In this document: positions 48,201 through 55,800 of the stretch, piece after piece
Layout of the letters: each line of letters starts with the position of its first letter
How positions within the stretch are numbered: the first letter of the stretch is position 1
Origin: Turritopsis dohrnii
Lineage: Eukaryota > Cnidaria > Hydrozoa > Anthoathecata > Oceaniidae
Reading direction: 5' to 3'
DNA: 64,000 nt
Assembly: GCA_027922465.2 (NCBI GenBank)
Contig: BQMF02000002.1
Span: forward strand, 2,046,001-2,110,000
Made by a program: the position numbers and the translations under genes
The notes under the pieces: model-generated
The model's input: only the letters and a program-made list of their open reading frames with translations
Databases searched by the model: none
What the model was told of the DNA's origin: nothing

Positions 48201-49057
48201 AGAAAGCCCTTTTTCATTACTTTCTATTGATATAAAATTTTCAAGAAAATGATTATTCTTCGGAAAGTTATTGAAGAAAAACACACAGATTTGGATCATT
48301 AATTTCTTAAAAATCAATTAACAGTTCCTTAATGACATTTTAAAGCCCTTCTCTTTTTTGAAAACAACTCTTTTTTCCCTATAATTTGAAATGTTACACA
48401 TTATATTTGTTACATAGGTTAGTTTTTAATTGCCTATAGTTATTTGATTAATGTCTACCCCAAAGTATTTTTAATGCTTATACTGTAGTATTAAAATTAG
48501 GTTTGACCAATTTTCTTCTGTGCTTTTGTAAACCTGTATGCAAATTTGATAGTTTCAACGTAGACTTATTCGAGTTAAAAAAAGCAACTGTTCTGTTGAC
48601 TTCACTTTCCCAACAACTTTATCATTGAAAGTTATTTGTTATTTTTCAAAGGCTGGTCTTTTCCAAATACAATTTGTTCTGCGATTTTCACTTCTATGAA
48701 AAAGTTAAAATCTGTTGTATCAATATAATCTTCATTAGTTGTAGCTACCATTTTATGTATACTGTTATTTATGAGAAGCCTTTTTGATCTGATGAGCTGA
48801 TTTTTAATATTTCCTTTATAATTATTTCTATTTTTTATTTCAGTTATGCCATCACTGATGAGTGCAACGAAACAGATCACAGTTATGTTACTTTGAAAAG
48901 CACAGAAGACAGTGGTGATCTTATAAATCAGACTAAAAAGAAAAACGTTACGTTCAATGAAGAGCATTCATATCTTTTTTTCAACGTTGATGATGCTCAA
49001 AATGATATTTTCAATGAGCAAGGAATATGTGAGAAAAATATAAATGATGAGCATTAA
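12173..49057 (+). CDS. Gene A: giant receptor tyrosine kinase with 12 NIDO domains
   Basis: Spliced gene of 34 exons; CDS length 9621 nt, 3206 aa. Order: signal peptide (residues 1-18), twelve NIDO modules (19 to about 2510), two FN3-like domains (about 2511-2709), transmembrane helix (about 2719-2741), tyrosine kinase (about 2790-3080), C-terminal tail with Tyr 3097, 3137, 3150 and 3179. All 33 introns have GT...AG ends, and phases agree across every junction. NIDO modules are normally single in matrix and mucin-type proteins, so this is a probable adhesion or matrix-sensing RTK at the plasma membrane. Many N-glycosylation sequons (NLT, NIT, NGT, NST) are visible. Start chosen because the ATG opens a hydrophobic leader and its position and exon length match gene B. 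Ligand unknown. Confidence 0.9.
12228..13281. other. Gene A intron 1
   Basis: No transposon recognised. Parts resemble gene B intron 1, for example GCACTGTCAACCATG near 12852 against ACACTGTCAGCCATG near 50020. Confidence 0.5.
13282..14064 (+). CDS. Gene A NIDO module 1 (exons 2-3)
   Basis: Exon 2, 13282-13400 ([11 protein letters not shown]...[13 protein letters not shown]), and exon 3, 13599-14064. NIDO hallmarks: FYPYG...GD at the start, GGTVFFRES, then [15 protein letters not shown] and VGYEDKFC, ending in [11 protein letters not shown]. The two late cysteines recur in most modules, suggesting a disulfide. Residues about 19-213. A degraded copy of the exon 3 end survives in gene 0. Confidence 0.9.
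14082..14988 (-). mobile_element. Non-autonomous Helitron 1 in intron 3
   Basis: On the - strand it starts TCTTATATATAATAGCGAG and ends with the 16-nt hairpin GGTAAAATTTTTTACC, 7 nt spacer and CTAG, the classic Helitron 3' end. Inserted after A at 14081. It abuts Helitron 2 directly. No coding capacity. Confidence 0.8.
14989..15540 (-). mobile_element. Non-autonomous Helitron 2 in intron 3
   Basis: Same family: - strand start TCTTATTATAATAATCC with the CACTTTTATTTTAGAGAGTG block, 3' hairpin GTAAAAAGTTTTAC before CTAG. Both ends touch other Helitron ends with no host base between, a head-to-tail tandem. Confidence 0.78.
15541..15640 (-). mobile_element. Helitron 3, 3' end only
   Basis: CTAG end with a GC hairpin (GCCGCCTGGGCGGC on the - strand) preceded by TGGCGAGAGACG. 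This terminus matches the second Helitron family seen at 37834-39500. Its 5' end was not found to the right, so it is probably truncated. Confidence 0.6.
15641..16860. other. Gene A intron 3, A-rich stretch
   Basis: A-rich + strand with repeated AAACAAAA tracts. No gene or element boundary supported. Confidence 0.4.
16881..17457 (+). pseudogene. Transposon-type Ulp1 (C48) protease plus PHD finger relic
   Basis: 16881-17180 reads [18 protein letters not shown], the Q...DCG catalytic-cysteine segment of Ulp1/C48 cysteine proteases. After a gap, 17322-17457 reads [16 protein letters not shown] and, after a frame change, a segment ending [15 protein letters not shown] and stop, which fits a PHD finger (C4HC3). 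The Ulp1-then-PHD order is known from transposon-borne genes. It lies in the intron in the sense orientation and is broken; the histidine and aspartate of the protease are not seen. Confidence 0.6.
17460..18390. other. Gene A intron 3, unassigned
   Basis: Contains moderately GC-rich DNA at 18030-18140 and T-rich DNA after. No domain or transposon end supported. Confidence 0.35.
18393..18880. repeat. Array of spaced CTGTCC-TTGTT-GACAG palindromes
   Basis: Nine units of CTGTCCTTGTTGACAG (some with one change) start at 18478, 18518, 18552, 18592, 18634, 18676, 18714, 18748 and 18816; half-units lie at 18779 and 18834. Spacing is mostly 34-42 bp and spacers differ. Each unit is an imperfect palindrome able to form a small hairpin. 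Imperfect inverted repeats GGGGGTGCATTTGC (18396) and GCGAATGCACCACCTGG (about 18863) flank the array, so it may be the interior of a MITE. Confidence 0.75.
18881..20019. other. Gene A intron 3, 3' part
   Basis: AT-rich. No element recognised. A possible 56-nt exon at 19391-19446 was rejected on phase. Confidence 0.4.
20020..21219 (+). CDS. Gene A NIDO module 2 (exons 4-5), divergent
   Basis: Exon 4, 20020-20138 ([11 protein letters not shown]...), and exon 5, 20694-21219 ([12 protein letters not shown]...). The usual D-x-G-x-IYYRE segment is replaced by [13 protein letters not shown], the most divergent version in the gene. It keeps [13 protein letters not shown] and VFGFSEDYC. Residues about 214-428. 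Exon 5 is 18 nt shorter than in gene B. Confidence 0.87.
21351..22374 (+). CDS. Gene A NIDO module 3 (exons 6-7), cysteine-rich
   Basis: Exon 6, 21351-21487 ([11 protein letters not shown]...), and exon 7, 21861-22374 ([11 protein letters not shown]...). It has about ten cysteines, including FTNCG, YCFK, NPCESLC, HCENC and VPTCD, where other modules have two. This suggests extra disulfides or metal binding. Residues about 429-645. Confidence 0.87.
22482..25183 (+). CDS. Gene A NIDO module 4 (exons 8-9)
   Basis: Exon 8, 22482-22603 ([11 protein letters not shown]...), and exon 9, 24679-25183 ([14 protein letters not shown]...). Contains [21 protein letters not shown] and VVGFSDGFC. Nearly identical to gene B module 4, much closer than modules 2-3 are. 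Residues about 646-854. The intron between the two exons holds Helitron copies. Confidence 0.9.
22925..23148 (-). mobile_element. Internally deleted Helitron (intron 8)
   Basis: On the - strand starts TCTATATATTAATACCCG and ends with a GGCGGCGAACGACGCCGCC region followed by CTAG. Bounded by A at 22924 and T at 23149, the Helitron A/T target. Only 224 bp. Confidence 0.72.
23160..23566 (+). mobile_element. Helitron relic, opposite orientation (intron 8)
   Basis: Starts TCTATATATTAATAGCCG and ends near CTAG at 23563-23566 after GGCTGAACATTGGGGGCG. Shares the interior GATGACGTCAT and GATCGTTTCG-type blocks (inverted here) with Helitrons 1-2. The 3' hairpin is degraded. Confidence 0.55.
23567..24678. 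other. Gene A intron 8, 3' part
   Basis: AT-rich, no element or exon recognised. Confidence 0.45.
25532..26263 (+). CDS. Gene A NIDO module 5 (exons 10-11)
   Basis: Exon 10, 25532-25659 ([12 protein letters not shown]...), and exon 11, 25750-26263 ([13 protein letters not shown]...). Contains [19 protein letters not shown] and IAGFSEHFC, ending [11 protein letters not shown]. Residues about 855-1068. The intron between them is only 90 bp. Confidence 0.9.
26335..27505 (+). pseudogene. IS630/Tc1/mariner-type transposase relic (intron 11)
   Basis: Broken reading frames give [34 protein letters not shown] (N-terminal DNA-binding part), [14 protein letters not shown] (first catalytic Asp region), [24 protein letters not shown] (second Asp) and [15 protein letters not shown] (third acidic residue region). 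Several stops and frameshifts. The right end is near TTTCTGACACACCTGGTA; no left terminal repeat was found. Absent from the equivalent 246-bp intron of gene B. Confidence 0.82.
27787..28486 (+). CDS. Gene A NIDO module 6 (exons 12-13)
   Basis: Exon 12, 27787-27908 ([11 protein letters not shown]...), and exon 13, 27988-28486 ([12 protein letters not shown]...). Contains [20 protein letters not shown] and VAGYSINEC. Residues about 1069-1275. Exon 13 ends in a split codon; unspliced reading meets a stop at once, supporting the donor at 28487. Confidence 0.9.
28567..29263. mobile_element. MITE in gene A intron 13
   Basis: Ends TACCTTATAAGTGGATAAAA...TTTTATCCACTTAAGGTA form inverted repeats of about 24 bp. 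Inside are repeated GTGGATTTAATTTTGCGG blocks near both ends. No coding capacity. Gene B intron 13 lacks it. Confidence 0.65.
29471..30722 (+). CDS. Gene A NIDO module 7 (exons 14-15)
   Basis: Exon 14, 29471-29583 ([11 protein letters not shown]...), and exon 15, 30233-30722 ([12 protein letters not shown]...). Contains [18 protein letters not shown] and an altered late segment [10 protein letters not shown] instead of VGFSxxxC. Ends [11 protein letters not shown]. Residues about 1276-1476. Confidence 0.89.
31176..31962 (+). CDS. Gene A NIDO module 8 (exons 16-17)
   Basis: Exon 16, 31176-31297 ([11 protein letters not shown]...), and exon 17, 31461-31962 ([12 protein letters not shown]...). 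Good NIDO match: [38 protein letters not shown]. Residues about 1477-1684. Highly conserved with gene B module 8. Confidence 0.9.
32290..32720 (+). mobile_element. Helitron-type relic in gene A intron 17
   Basis: Shares blocks with Helitron 1 in inverse order, such as GGGATCCGCGATA and the TTTGGTCAACAATATCTC...ACAGTTGATTGTAG region, but lacks clear TC or CTAG ends. Degraded. Confidence 0.4.
32839..33524 (+). CDS. Gene A NIDO module 9 (exons 18-19)
   Basis: Exon 18, 32839-32951 ([11 protein letters not shown]...), and exon 19, 33035-33524 ([12 protein letters not shown]...). Contains [21 protein letters not shown] and LVGFSERFC. Residues about 1685-1885. The intron between is 83 bp; in gene B it is 1875 bp because of a nested MITE. 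Confidence 0.9.
33614..34998 (+). CDS. Gene A NIDO module 10 (exons 20-21)
   Basis: Exon 20, 33614-33735 ([11 protein letters not shown]...), and exon 21, 34494-34998 ([12 protein letters not shown]...). Contains [20 protein letters not shown] and VTGFSEKYC. Residues about 1886-2094. The intron between carries a MITE. Confidence 0.9.
33863..34423. mobile_element. TACCGGGTGAGTC MITE (gene A intron 20)
   Basis: Ends TATACCGGGTGAGTCAAAA and TTTGAGTCACCCAGTATA are inverted repeats, and the similarity extends inward (AAAAAATATCTTT blocks). TA-flanked. A relative lies at 41353-42025. Confidence 0.72.
35112..36011 (+). CDS. Gene A NIDO module 11 (exons 22-23)
   Basis: Exon 22, 35112-35233 ([11 protein letters not shown]...), and exon 23, 35516-36011 ([12 protein letters not shown]...). 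Contains [20 protein letters not shown], where the usual YRE is FGE, plus [12 protein letters not shown] and TVGYSEPFC. Residues about 2095-2300. Confidence 0.9.
36193..40210 (+). CDS. Gene A NIDO module 12 (exons 24-25)
   Basis: Exon 24, 36193-36314 ([11 protein letters not shown]...), and exon 25, 39703-40210 ([12 protein letters not shown]...). Contains [21 protein letters not shown] and VTGFSEPLC. Residues about 2301-2510. The 3.4-kb intron between the exons holds two tandem Helitrons. Confidence 0.9.
36315..37833. other. Gene A intron 24, 5' part
   Basis: AT-rich. Open stretches at 36775-37440 show no domain or splice context. Nothing supported. Confidence 0.4.
37834..38699 (+). mobile_element. 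Non-autonomous Helitron, first of a tandem pair
   Basis: Starts TCTATATATTAATAGCCG after A at 37833 and ends GACACCGCCTTGGCGGCTAG with a GC hairpin before CTAG. Followed directly by the TC start of the next copy. Contains a (GTTT)n tract after the 5' end. Confidence 0.8.
38700..39500 (+). mobile_element. Non-autonomous Helitron, second of a tandem pair
   Basis: Same family. Starts TCTATATATTAATAGCCG on the base after the first copy's CTAG and ends GCCGCCGCCTTGGCGGCTAG, followed by T at 39501. Shares long interior blocks with the first copy (for example TTTTGGCTGRTGAAC) but has a shorter 5' region. Confidence 0.8.
40976..41290 (+). CDS. Gene A exon 26: fibronectin-III-like domain 1
   Basis: 315 nt, phase 1 on both sides. 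Reads [20 protein letters not shown] then VEIIWKHEQ, a central [13 protein letters not shown] and the loop [18 protein letters not shown]. The proline start, a tryptophan in strand B and the L..-N-.-Y.I.-.Y pattern of strand F fit an FN3 fold. It joins exon 25 directly. Residues about 2511-2615. Confidence 0.75.
41353..42025. mobile_element. TACCGGGTGA MITE relative (gene A intron 26)
   Basis: Starts CTACCGGGTGAATATC and ends TTTTGACTCATCTGGTATA. Interior blocks GGTGTATCGTTCTTCTAATT and GCGGTCCTTGTAAAAATCTT recur inverted within it. Related to 33863-34423. Confidence 0.65.
42609..42890 (+). CDS. Gene A exon 27: fibronectin-III-like domain 2
   Basis: 282 nt, phase 1 on both sides. Reads [20 protein letters not shown], a proline/valine start with the strand B tryptophan, then [12 protein letters not shown] and [13 protein letters not shown]. 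It is the membrane-proximal ectodomain unit. Residues about 2616-2709. Confidence 0.7.
43028..43185 (+). CDS. Gene A exon 28: transmembrane segment
   Basis: 158 nt. After DSVDGGSDN comes [20 protein letters not shown], a single hydrophobic helix, followed by basic [11 protein letters not shown] as the cytoplasmic stop-transfer. Donor GTATTT at 43186 keeps phase 0 with exon 29. Residues about 2710-2762. Confidence 0.85.
43526..45940 (+). CDS. Gene A exons 29-32: tyrosine kinase domain
   Basis: Exons 43526-43775, 43973-44259, 44715-44908 and 45706-45940. Glycine loop [10 protein letters not shown] (residues 2795-2804), ATP-binding lysine in VAVKTLK (2842), helix C glutamate in ANELKLL, catalytic VHRDLAARN (Asp 2946), DFG (Asp 2964), activation segment with DYYKKEGDG then [11 protein letters not shown], and [13 protein letters not shown]. 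The HRDLAARN and PIKWM motifs mark a tyrosine kinase. The paired tyrosines (YYKK) resemble FGFR/VEGFR-type receptors. About 30 extra residues lie between strands 2 and 3. All residues needed for activity are present. Confidence 0.93.
45028..45523. mobile_element. GC-box MITE in gene A intron 31
   Basis: Ends TACTGGATATTTCCTCTAAT and ATTAGAGGAAATACGGTA, with interior AAACGCCGCCTTC/AAACGCCGCCCTC repeats. Same family as 4374-4785. It sits inside the intron between kinase exons. Confidence 0.75.
45941..46782. other. Gene A intron 32
   Basis: 842 bp. No element or additional exon recognised. Confidence 0.5.
46783..49057 (+). CDS. Gene A exons 33-34: C-terminal cytoplasmic tail
   Basis: Exon 33, 46783-46937, and exon 34, 48844-49057, stop TAA at 49055-49057. 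About 121 residues without a globular domain, rich in Ser/Thr/Asn/Asp. Tyrosines occur as IYKI (3097), HYAIT (3137), SYVTL (3150) and SYLFF (3179). YxxI/L contexts could be SH2-docking sites once phosphorylated; that is inference. Exon 34 is recognisable in gene 0, so the tail is part of the family. Confidence 0.82.
46938..48843. other. Gene A intron 33
   Basis: 1906 bp, AT-rich. Apart from the MITE relic at about 48111-48330, nothing recognised. Confidence 0.5.
48111..48330. mobile_element. Single-end relic of the CAGTGTGTCTCAGA MITE
   Basis: Starts TACAGGTTGTCTCAGAAAGA and matches about 200 bp of the left arm of the nested element at 61918, including TTCGGAAAGTTATTGA and GATCATTAAT. No inverted partner here. 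Confidence 0.6.
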
Positions 49058-49176
49058 CAATACTTTTATTTGAACAGTATCCAGTCAATTGCTCAGCTTG
49101 CAAGATTTTCCATGGATGCATCTGTTTACCAGTATCACGAAAGTAGTGCTAGCACGCATGCATGTTATGATTGTAA

Positions 49177-49182
49177 AATAAA
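49177..49182 (+). terminator. Polyadenylation signal of gene A
   Basis: AATAAA 120 bp after the stop, followed by T/G-rich sequence. The same motif context follows the gene 0 remnant (11498). Confidence 0.6.
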
Positions 49183-49761
49183 GGATGTTTATTGTATTTG
49201 TTTTAAAGTTCAATTTGTGGTTCTTATCACGTACCTCCTCTTTCTTTGATAATGCTTTATTTATTTTTCTTTTAACGGAATCAGCTGGATGTTCATCTCA
49301 AAGCATTCCTATTCAGCCGTTTTGAATGCTAAATGATGGTAGGGAATAATAATTGAGCCATGGATTTGAAAGGTCAGTTATATCATTGTGTTGGTTCTGC
49401 CAATAGATGGGAGGGTTTACTGGAAAATGGTAATGAAAAGTGTTGTTTTCAATAAATAGCCATCTATGTCTGATCATTTCTTCCTATGGAAGTATTGTTT
49501 GTAAATTGAAAATAAAGTTTGTAAATTTGATGAATTATTTGAAGAATAGAATTTGTAATTTTATCAATAACAATCCTCCTTAATGTTACAGGTGTAAGAG
49601 AAATTTAAATGAAATAATTATTTCTTATTATTAATTCCTATTAAATTCCCACAATTGATTTTCTGGAGGAGTGGAGATGTTAGAGTGGAAATATTTTTGA
49701 ATGAAAGTGATTTTAAGGCATAATGTTTTAACACCAGGATTAGTTATCATTTGTATCAAGT
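49183..49761 (+). promoter_or_regulatory. Gene A-gene B intergenic region
   Basis: About 580 bp between the polyadenylation signal and the gene B ATG, alignable to 11504-12172. It should contain the gene B promoter. No core promoter motif identified by eye. Confidence 0.45.
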
Positions 49762-49816
49762 ATGTATATTATTGTCATTAATTTAATTGCAGTAATTGCT
49801 GCAGCATGTGGTGTAG
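49762..49816 (+). CDS. Gene B exon 1: signal peptide
   Basis: MYIIVINLIAVIAAACGV, a hydrophobic leader. 55 nt, donor GTAAGT, as in gene A. Confidence 0.83.
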
Positions 49817-52800
49817 GTAAGTGTTGAACGATATTTCATATGTTTTCGAAGTGATAGATATTGATTATCAATAATTTTTACTGTGTGAGAAAAATGAGGT
49901 CTACCAGTTTTGTTATGTAACAACTTCAGTTTATTGTTTTAATTGAGTTAATTAGTGGAATGGGTAGTTGACTTCTTTAATCTGTTTAATTTCTGTCTGA
50001 AAACTTCGAAAATATGATAGTAACACTGTCAGCCATGCTATAATCTCAGCAGTGTTATCTTTATCTACTTCACTTTCAATTTTAACTCCATGATTGAGAT
50101 GATAATTATTTGAAACTTGATATTGTAGTTATCAAAAGCTAATTTTAATGACTATATATTGATGCCATCTGTTTCTGTTTATCAATATCCATCATGCGCA
50201 AAATGTAAGGAGTTTCAAAAAAGGGAATAATAGATTTTTTGGATACACAACATTTCAACTATGTGCTTATTAAAAACTTGCTTCTCTGGTTACACATGAA
50301 TTTTATTCAGTTAATAATGATTATCAATAATTTCTACTGTTGAGGAGAATGTGTCACACATTATGTGACAAGATTCGCAAAAATGTGACTATATGTTTCC
50401 ACAAAATTGTGAATGTATTATTGATTTTCTTGCGTGATAAAATGGAATCGCTAACACTATTCGTCAGGATATAAAACAACTGCCAAACTTACACTCATTT
50501 AGTGATATCGACCCAATCATGGGTGACGATTGAACGTTGAAGGTGAGCACAAATGTTATAGAAGGCAACCGTAATTTTTTTTTCAATCATAATCATCCTC
50601 ACCACGAAAGTAAATCCATAAGAAATCTTTCGAAACAACCATTCCAAAATTAATCCACGCGAAATGTTTTTCAAAGCGCCTATTCATGAAAATAAATCCA
50701 AAATATTAAAGTTAATCGAAAATTAATCTAAAGTAGTACAAAACATTCTAGGAAAGTAATGAATTAAATGCTAAACTGCGGCTATACAGGTGAATGGAAG
50801 GAGGAGAAGGAAAACGGTTGTTATAAAATATATTTCACACTATGGGGAAATGTAACAACTTTTTCATGAATTGTTATGATTGAGTTAATTGAGTGGTTGA
50901 CTTCTATTATCTCTTATTTCTTATCAAAAACACTTGATACTGTAAATAAGTACGTAAGTAAGTGAGTAAGCAAGTAATTAGGAGCTTTTAGTCTTAGGGA
51001 ATCCTTCCGTAATGGTTGGTTCTTCCGCCCGCCAACTTGCAACTAGTATGGTTGACTTACCGCCAGAGGTCCAAATAGCATGGCTCTATTTTGCCCGAAA
51101 GCCGCTGTATAGCCCCTAACTGGTTGATATGCTGCTTTTTAAGCACATTGGGGTGGATTATCGTGATACAACATTACTGGACTCGGGTTGCCGCAGTGGC
51201 ACTCAAATGTACTAACCACTGCACAATCGCTGGTACTGTCAGCTATGTTATAATTTCAGCTTTTTAATTTCAATTTTAATTTGACAATTGAAATGAGAAT
51301 TATTTGAAACTTAAAATCGTATTTCCCAAAATAAATTTTGAAAATTCTTTACCAAAGCTAATTTTACCGAGCACATTGCTGTCCATCCGTTTGCAAAATG
51401 TATATAAGGATTTTCAAGGGAACAGATTTTTTGGTAACCTAGACATTTCAACTATATATTTGTTCTAAAAATGTGTTTCCCTGATTGCACATGAATGAAA
51501 TTAGGTAATAAAAGTAAGCATCATTAACATTAATGTTTATTGGTCTTTTAACATTGAAGTTGTTCACATGTTTAAATGGAATCATGCAGAGTTTCACATG
51601 TTACGATATTGCTTTTCGTCCTTTAGAGTTTTACCCATATGGATTCAATTATGGTGATACTAAAATGGATAAAGACCAAACTTATGCCTTGTTGAACCTT
51701 ACACAGCCAATGCTACTATTTTCTGTTCCTTTAACACAAGTGGAGGTAAATGAATCAACTATTTCAAGATCTACTTGAAGAACTAATGGTTAAATGCCAT
51801 ATTTGAAATGGATTATAATAAAGTTTGAGTAATTGCACAGAACAGAAGTGGAAATGTTATTGTAATTTGAGGAAAACTGAAATTAAGGCTATTTTTCTGT
51901 ATTAAAATAAACTTCTAAATGAACCTTCAGATTCTATTTGTCTTTGTTCCAAAAGAAATGGTATACTTTTTTATTTCCTATAGGTTAAAACTGGGATGTT
52001 AAATATAATTACAGAGCGAAAAGTAACCCTTCATATCTATAACTATTACATCAATCACAAAGGTGGTGCTGTTTTCTTTCGTGAAAGCATGGTAAAATCA
52101 GATCTTTCATTGGCAACCTATGATGTCCAAAGATTAACCAACGACAACAGCTTTGTTGCAAATCACTCTATCATTACTACTTTCCTTAATGTGGCAACTG
52201 TGTACGTTCGTTTTTTTAAAAAGTTTTTCACTTACCAGGCCATTCTGGCATCTAATGGTACTGCAACGTATGCTATTTTGAATTATCATCAATTGGATGA
52301 ACCACATGCCAAAGTAGGTTACAAAGATGAATTTTGTGCAGAGCAGACATTTATATCAATGAAACGAAGTCGATCACTTTTATCTACTTCAAACATTGGT
52401 GTGATGGGAAGACATGTATTTTTACTGACAAATATATGCATAAAGAAAGGTATTTACACTGCATTCGTGATGTTTCAGTAGAATAGGTGCTGTAATGGAT
52501 ATGTTCAGAGCACTCTGAATGTTCTGAGCACTCTTGATTTGATATGCGCTATCATTGAGTGTGGTATTGAGCGGCAGAAATTTCATGAGATTCAGAGAGT
52601 CAGAAGACACGTGTGGGAAATAAAGTTCCAATAAAGCTCACAAATTGCAAAAAATTTAGGCATTTAAATGCGGCTCACAAGAAATACCAACTGCTAAGTA
52701 GCCACATCACATTACTTCAGTGTCAGTTGAATTGACCTTTCAGAGTAGTTTTTGAAATATTGTCTAGGAAGTGTATTATAAAGATTGCCCCAAGCAATAT

Positions 52801-55800
52801 AGCAACTGACGTCGCGCCACATGCTATTATAAAACTAATCGTAACAGAACACTCTTGTCTCTACACGGCCTCACACAATAATAATAGGAATTTGACCGTT
52901 AAATTTACTATAGTCACTCTAAAATAGTCACTCTCTAAAATAAAAGTATGACACACACTCTATTATGAAATACACTATTATCCCAGGTTGAAACCTTCTA
53001 CCATGTCTGTCTTCCATAACAATCCCATGTGAAAAAATAGGTGACGAAAAATAAAATGAAGGAATTACAAATGGAAAATGCACCCGTGTTGTAGAGCTCG
53101 AAAAACTGGTCAAAAAAATACATGGGATTGTTTCGCTACGATCAACCGTTACAAAGATACGGTCGATGGCATCATAGCCGCATCCCCAAAACATATTAGG
53201 GTCACTCATTTGTTCGAATCTTGGTACCCAAAAATGTCAGTTATCCCAAGTTCCAATTTGACCTGTTTGGTGATCTAATACAATAACTATTACTTCTTTG
53301 TTTCTTTACTATCTACTTGAATCCTGGAAACCTTTGATACACACCTTTATCAAAATTTCACAAAGTTTCTTCAGTTCTCACTTTCAACTTACTAGATTTC
53401 TATCCGTATGGGGTCTTAGAAGGTCACAGACAATTCCAACATGGAAATAATGCAGAAACGTTTGTTCTTACAAGACCAATGATGTTTTTATCAAATCCAA
53501 CAAATAAACTTTTTGTAAGTTATCACCTTGAAAACAATCCTTTTTTTATTGAAAGAAGTTCGAAGAAGGCATGGTTAATAGTTAGCCTTTTAGTACTTAC
53601 TATTCATTAGTGCCAAAATCTGTACTGTGCTGAATCATTTTTTAAACATTTTGATTTCTTTCATAACATCATACCAATGATTAAGTAATTGCCTGTTAAT
53701 AAATTTTCTTTCAGAATAATGTTCTTGTAGGTTTATAAATTGAATGATCAATGACCTTCAATTACTACAGACCTGATTAAACATTCTTATATAGATCTCT
53801 GCTGATTGCATCATATCTGTTGACAAACCAATTATTCTATCTGATTTGAAAATGAATGGAATATCTTCAAAAGTGAAGGGATTTCCTGTTCCAAATGCAT
53901 TTAATGCAATAGTTTGTTCTCCACGGTTTACAATTGTGAATTATCAAGATATATTTTATTTTGAAACTCTTCAAACAAACATTACAGAAAAGGTCTCCAC
54001 AGATATCCAAGAACTAGTGTCAACAAACTTCACAGCAAATCATGTTGTTGTAGTAACGTTTGTTAATTTGATGCTGCAAGATCATTTGAAAGATTTAACC
54101 ATGCAAATCATCATTGCCTCAGATGGAGAAAGTAGTTACGCATTAGTTGCTTACAAGACAAGACTTTCAAAGTCACTCACAAAAGTGTTTGGATTTTCTG
54201 AGGATTACTGCAATAGCTTCATATATTACGAACATGCTCTGAAACGTGCTGACAGTTTTTGGAAAGGCAGTGACCAGTATATGTTTAAGAAGGATGCTGT
54301 ACTTCTCTCTAAAAAGAAATGCAGGAATATGAGAAAAGGTAAGTATTTTCTATGTTTTTTCCATATTGGTGAATTCAGTTCCTTATTTTTTGCAAGTTTT
54401 GATCATTTGCCAGCATCAATAAAGGATTCTATATGAGACTACATTTTTCGAATACTGATTTGGTATTTTGCTATCCAGTTATGATTGGTTAAATCTGTTG
54501 AAAAATAAAATCCTCTTGTTTAGGCTTTTATCCATATGGTGAAATACATGGAGATTCAACGTTTGTGGAGGAATTGAACCAGTATAGATTTTCCAAAGAA
54601 TATCAAACTCTTCATCTTGAAAATCAAATGTTTATCTATCCATTTATGGTGGATACTATCTATGTAAGAGTTTGTGTTCTTTAAGATACTGTTATCAGCA
54701 ATGACCAGGAAGTTCTTGAGTATTTAAAATTCCAACTGGGAGTTAGTTAAGCCAAGCAAGCACTTTACCAGGCATGTTATCTTAAGTTTTTTGAAATTGG
54801 CTATTTTTCAGATTCATTATGACGGTAACATTTTTTTTGATACTAAAACACCTAAACAATTTACCAATTGTGGAAAAGATGAACGATTTTGTTTTGAGAA
54901 TAAACATCACCTACAAATAGTATCACCATCTTTAACCCGAGAAGTGGGAGATATCTATTATCGAGTGATCTTTGAAGCGGAGTTGCTGCAAAGAGCAAGC
55001 ATTGAAATTCAGCTTTACATGAGATGTTCCTTCACAGCAAAGAAGGGAATAATTATTACATATGACAAAGTACGTCCTTGTGGTATTTCATGTGAAGCTG
55101 TTTATCAAGTGGTGATAGTGTCAAATGAGACAGATTCGTTTGCCATTTTCTATTATCAAACAAATTTTGGCTGTGAAAATTGTAATGTGAACACCAAATA
55201 TTATGTGCCTACATGTGATGCAGTTACATTGGCTTCTAACATGTTTGGTGAAATAGTAAATGCAAGTAATACTGGAGTTAAAGGACAATATATTTACCAT
55301 TTAACTGACAAATATCACAAAGCAGGTTAAGCCTTCACTATTTCTTTAATAATCTATCATTATTTATCTCCATCAATCAATAAACTTGTGTTTAATTTTC
55401 ATTTATTTGCTTTCTCTATAGATTTCTATCCTTATGGCAGACAAGTGGGAGATCGTGTTGCTGACAAAAGAGAACAAAGCCCAATACATTTTCAACTTAA
55501 TACATCTTTCATTTTGTTCAACAGTGAGGCTCAGGACATTTTTGTGAGTAACTTATGTAAACAGCAGATAACATTCACAAATCTTCCTGTTGTGATTGAA
55601 AGGTCATTTCTTCATCAAGGTTATTTGTTTTCAAAAAAACAAATTTTGCATTTGTTTCAATAATATCTTCAAAGTTCATATTTTTAGTGCTATTTTATTA
55701 AGATACATGGATAGTTGTTGTTGATATTTCTAGATCAGTGAGAATGGTGTTATATCAATTAACAAACCAATTGATCATCTCAACTTTCACTTTCCCAATA

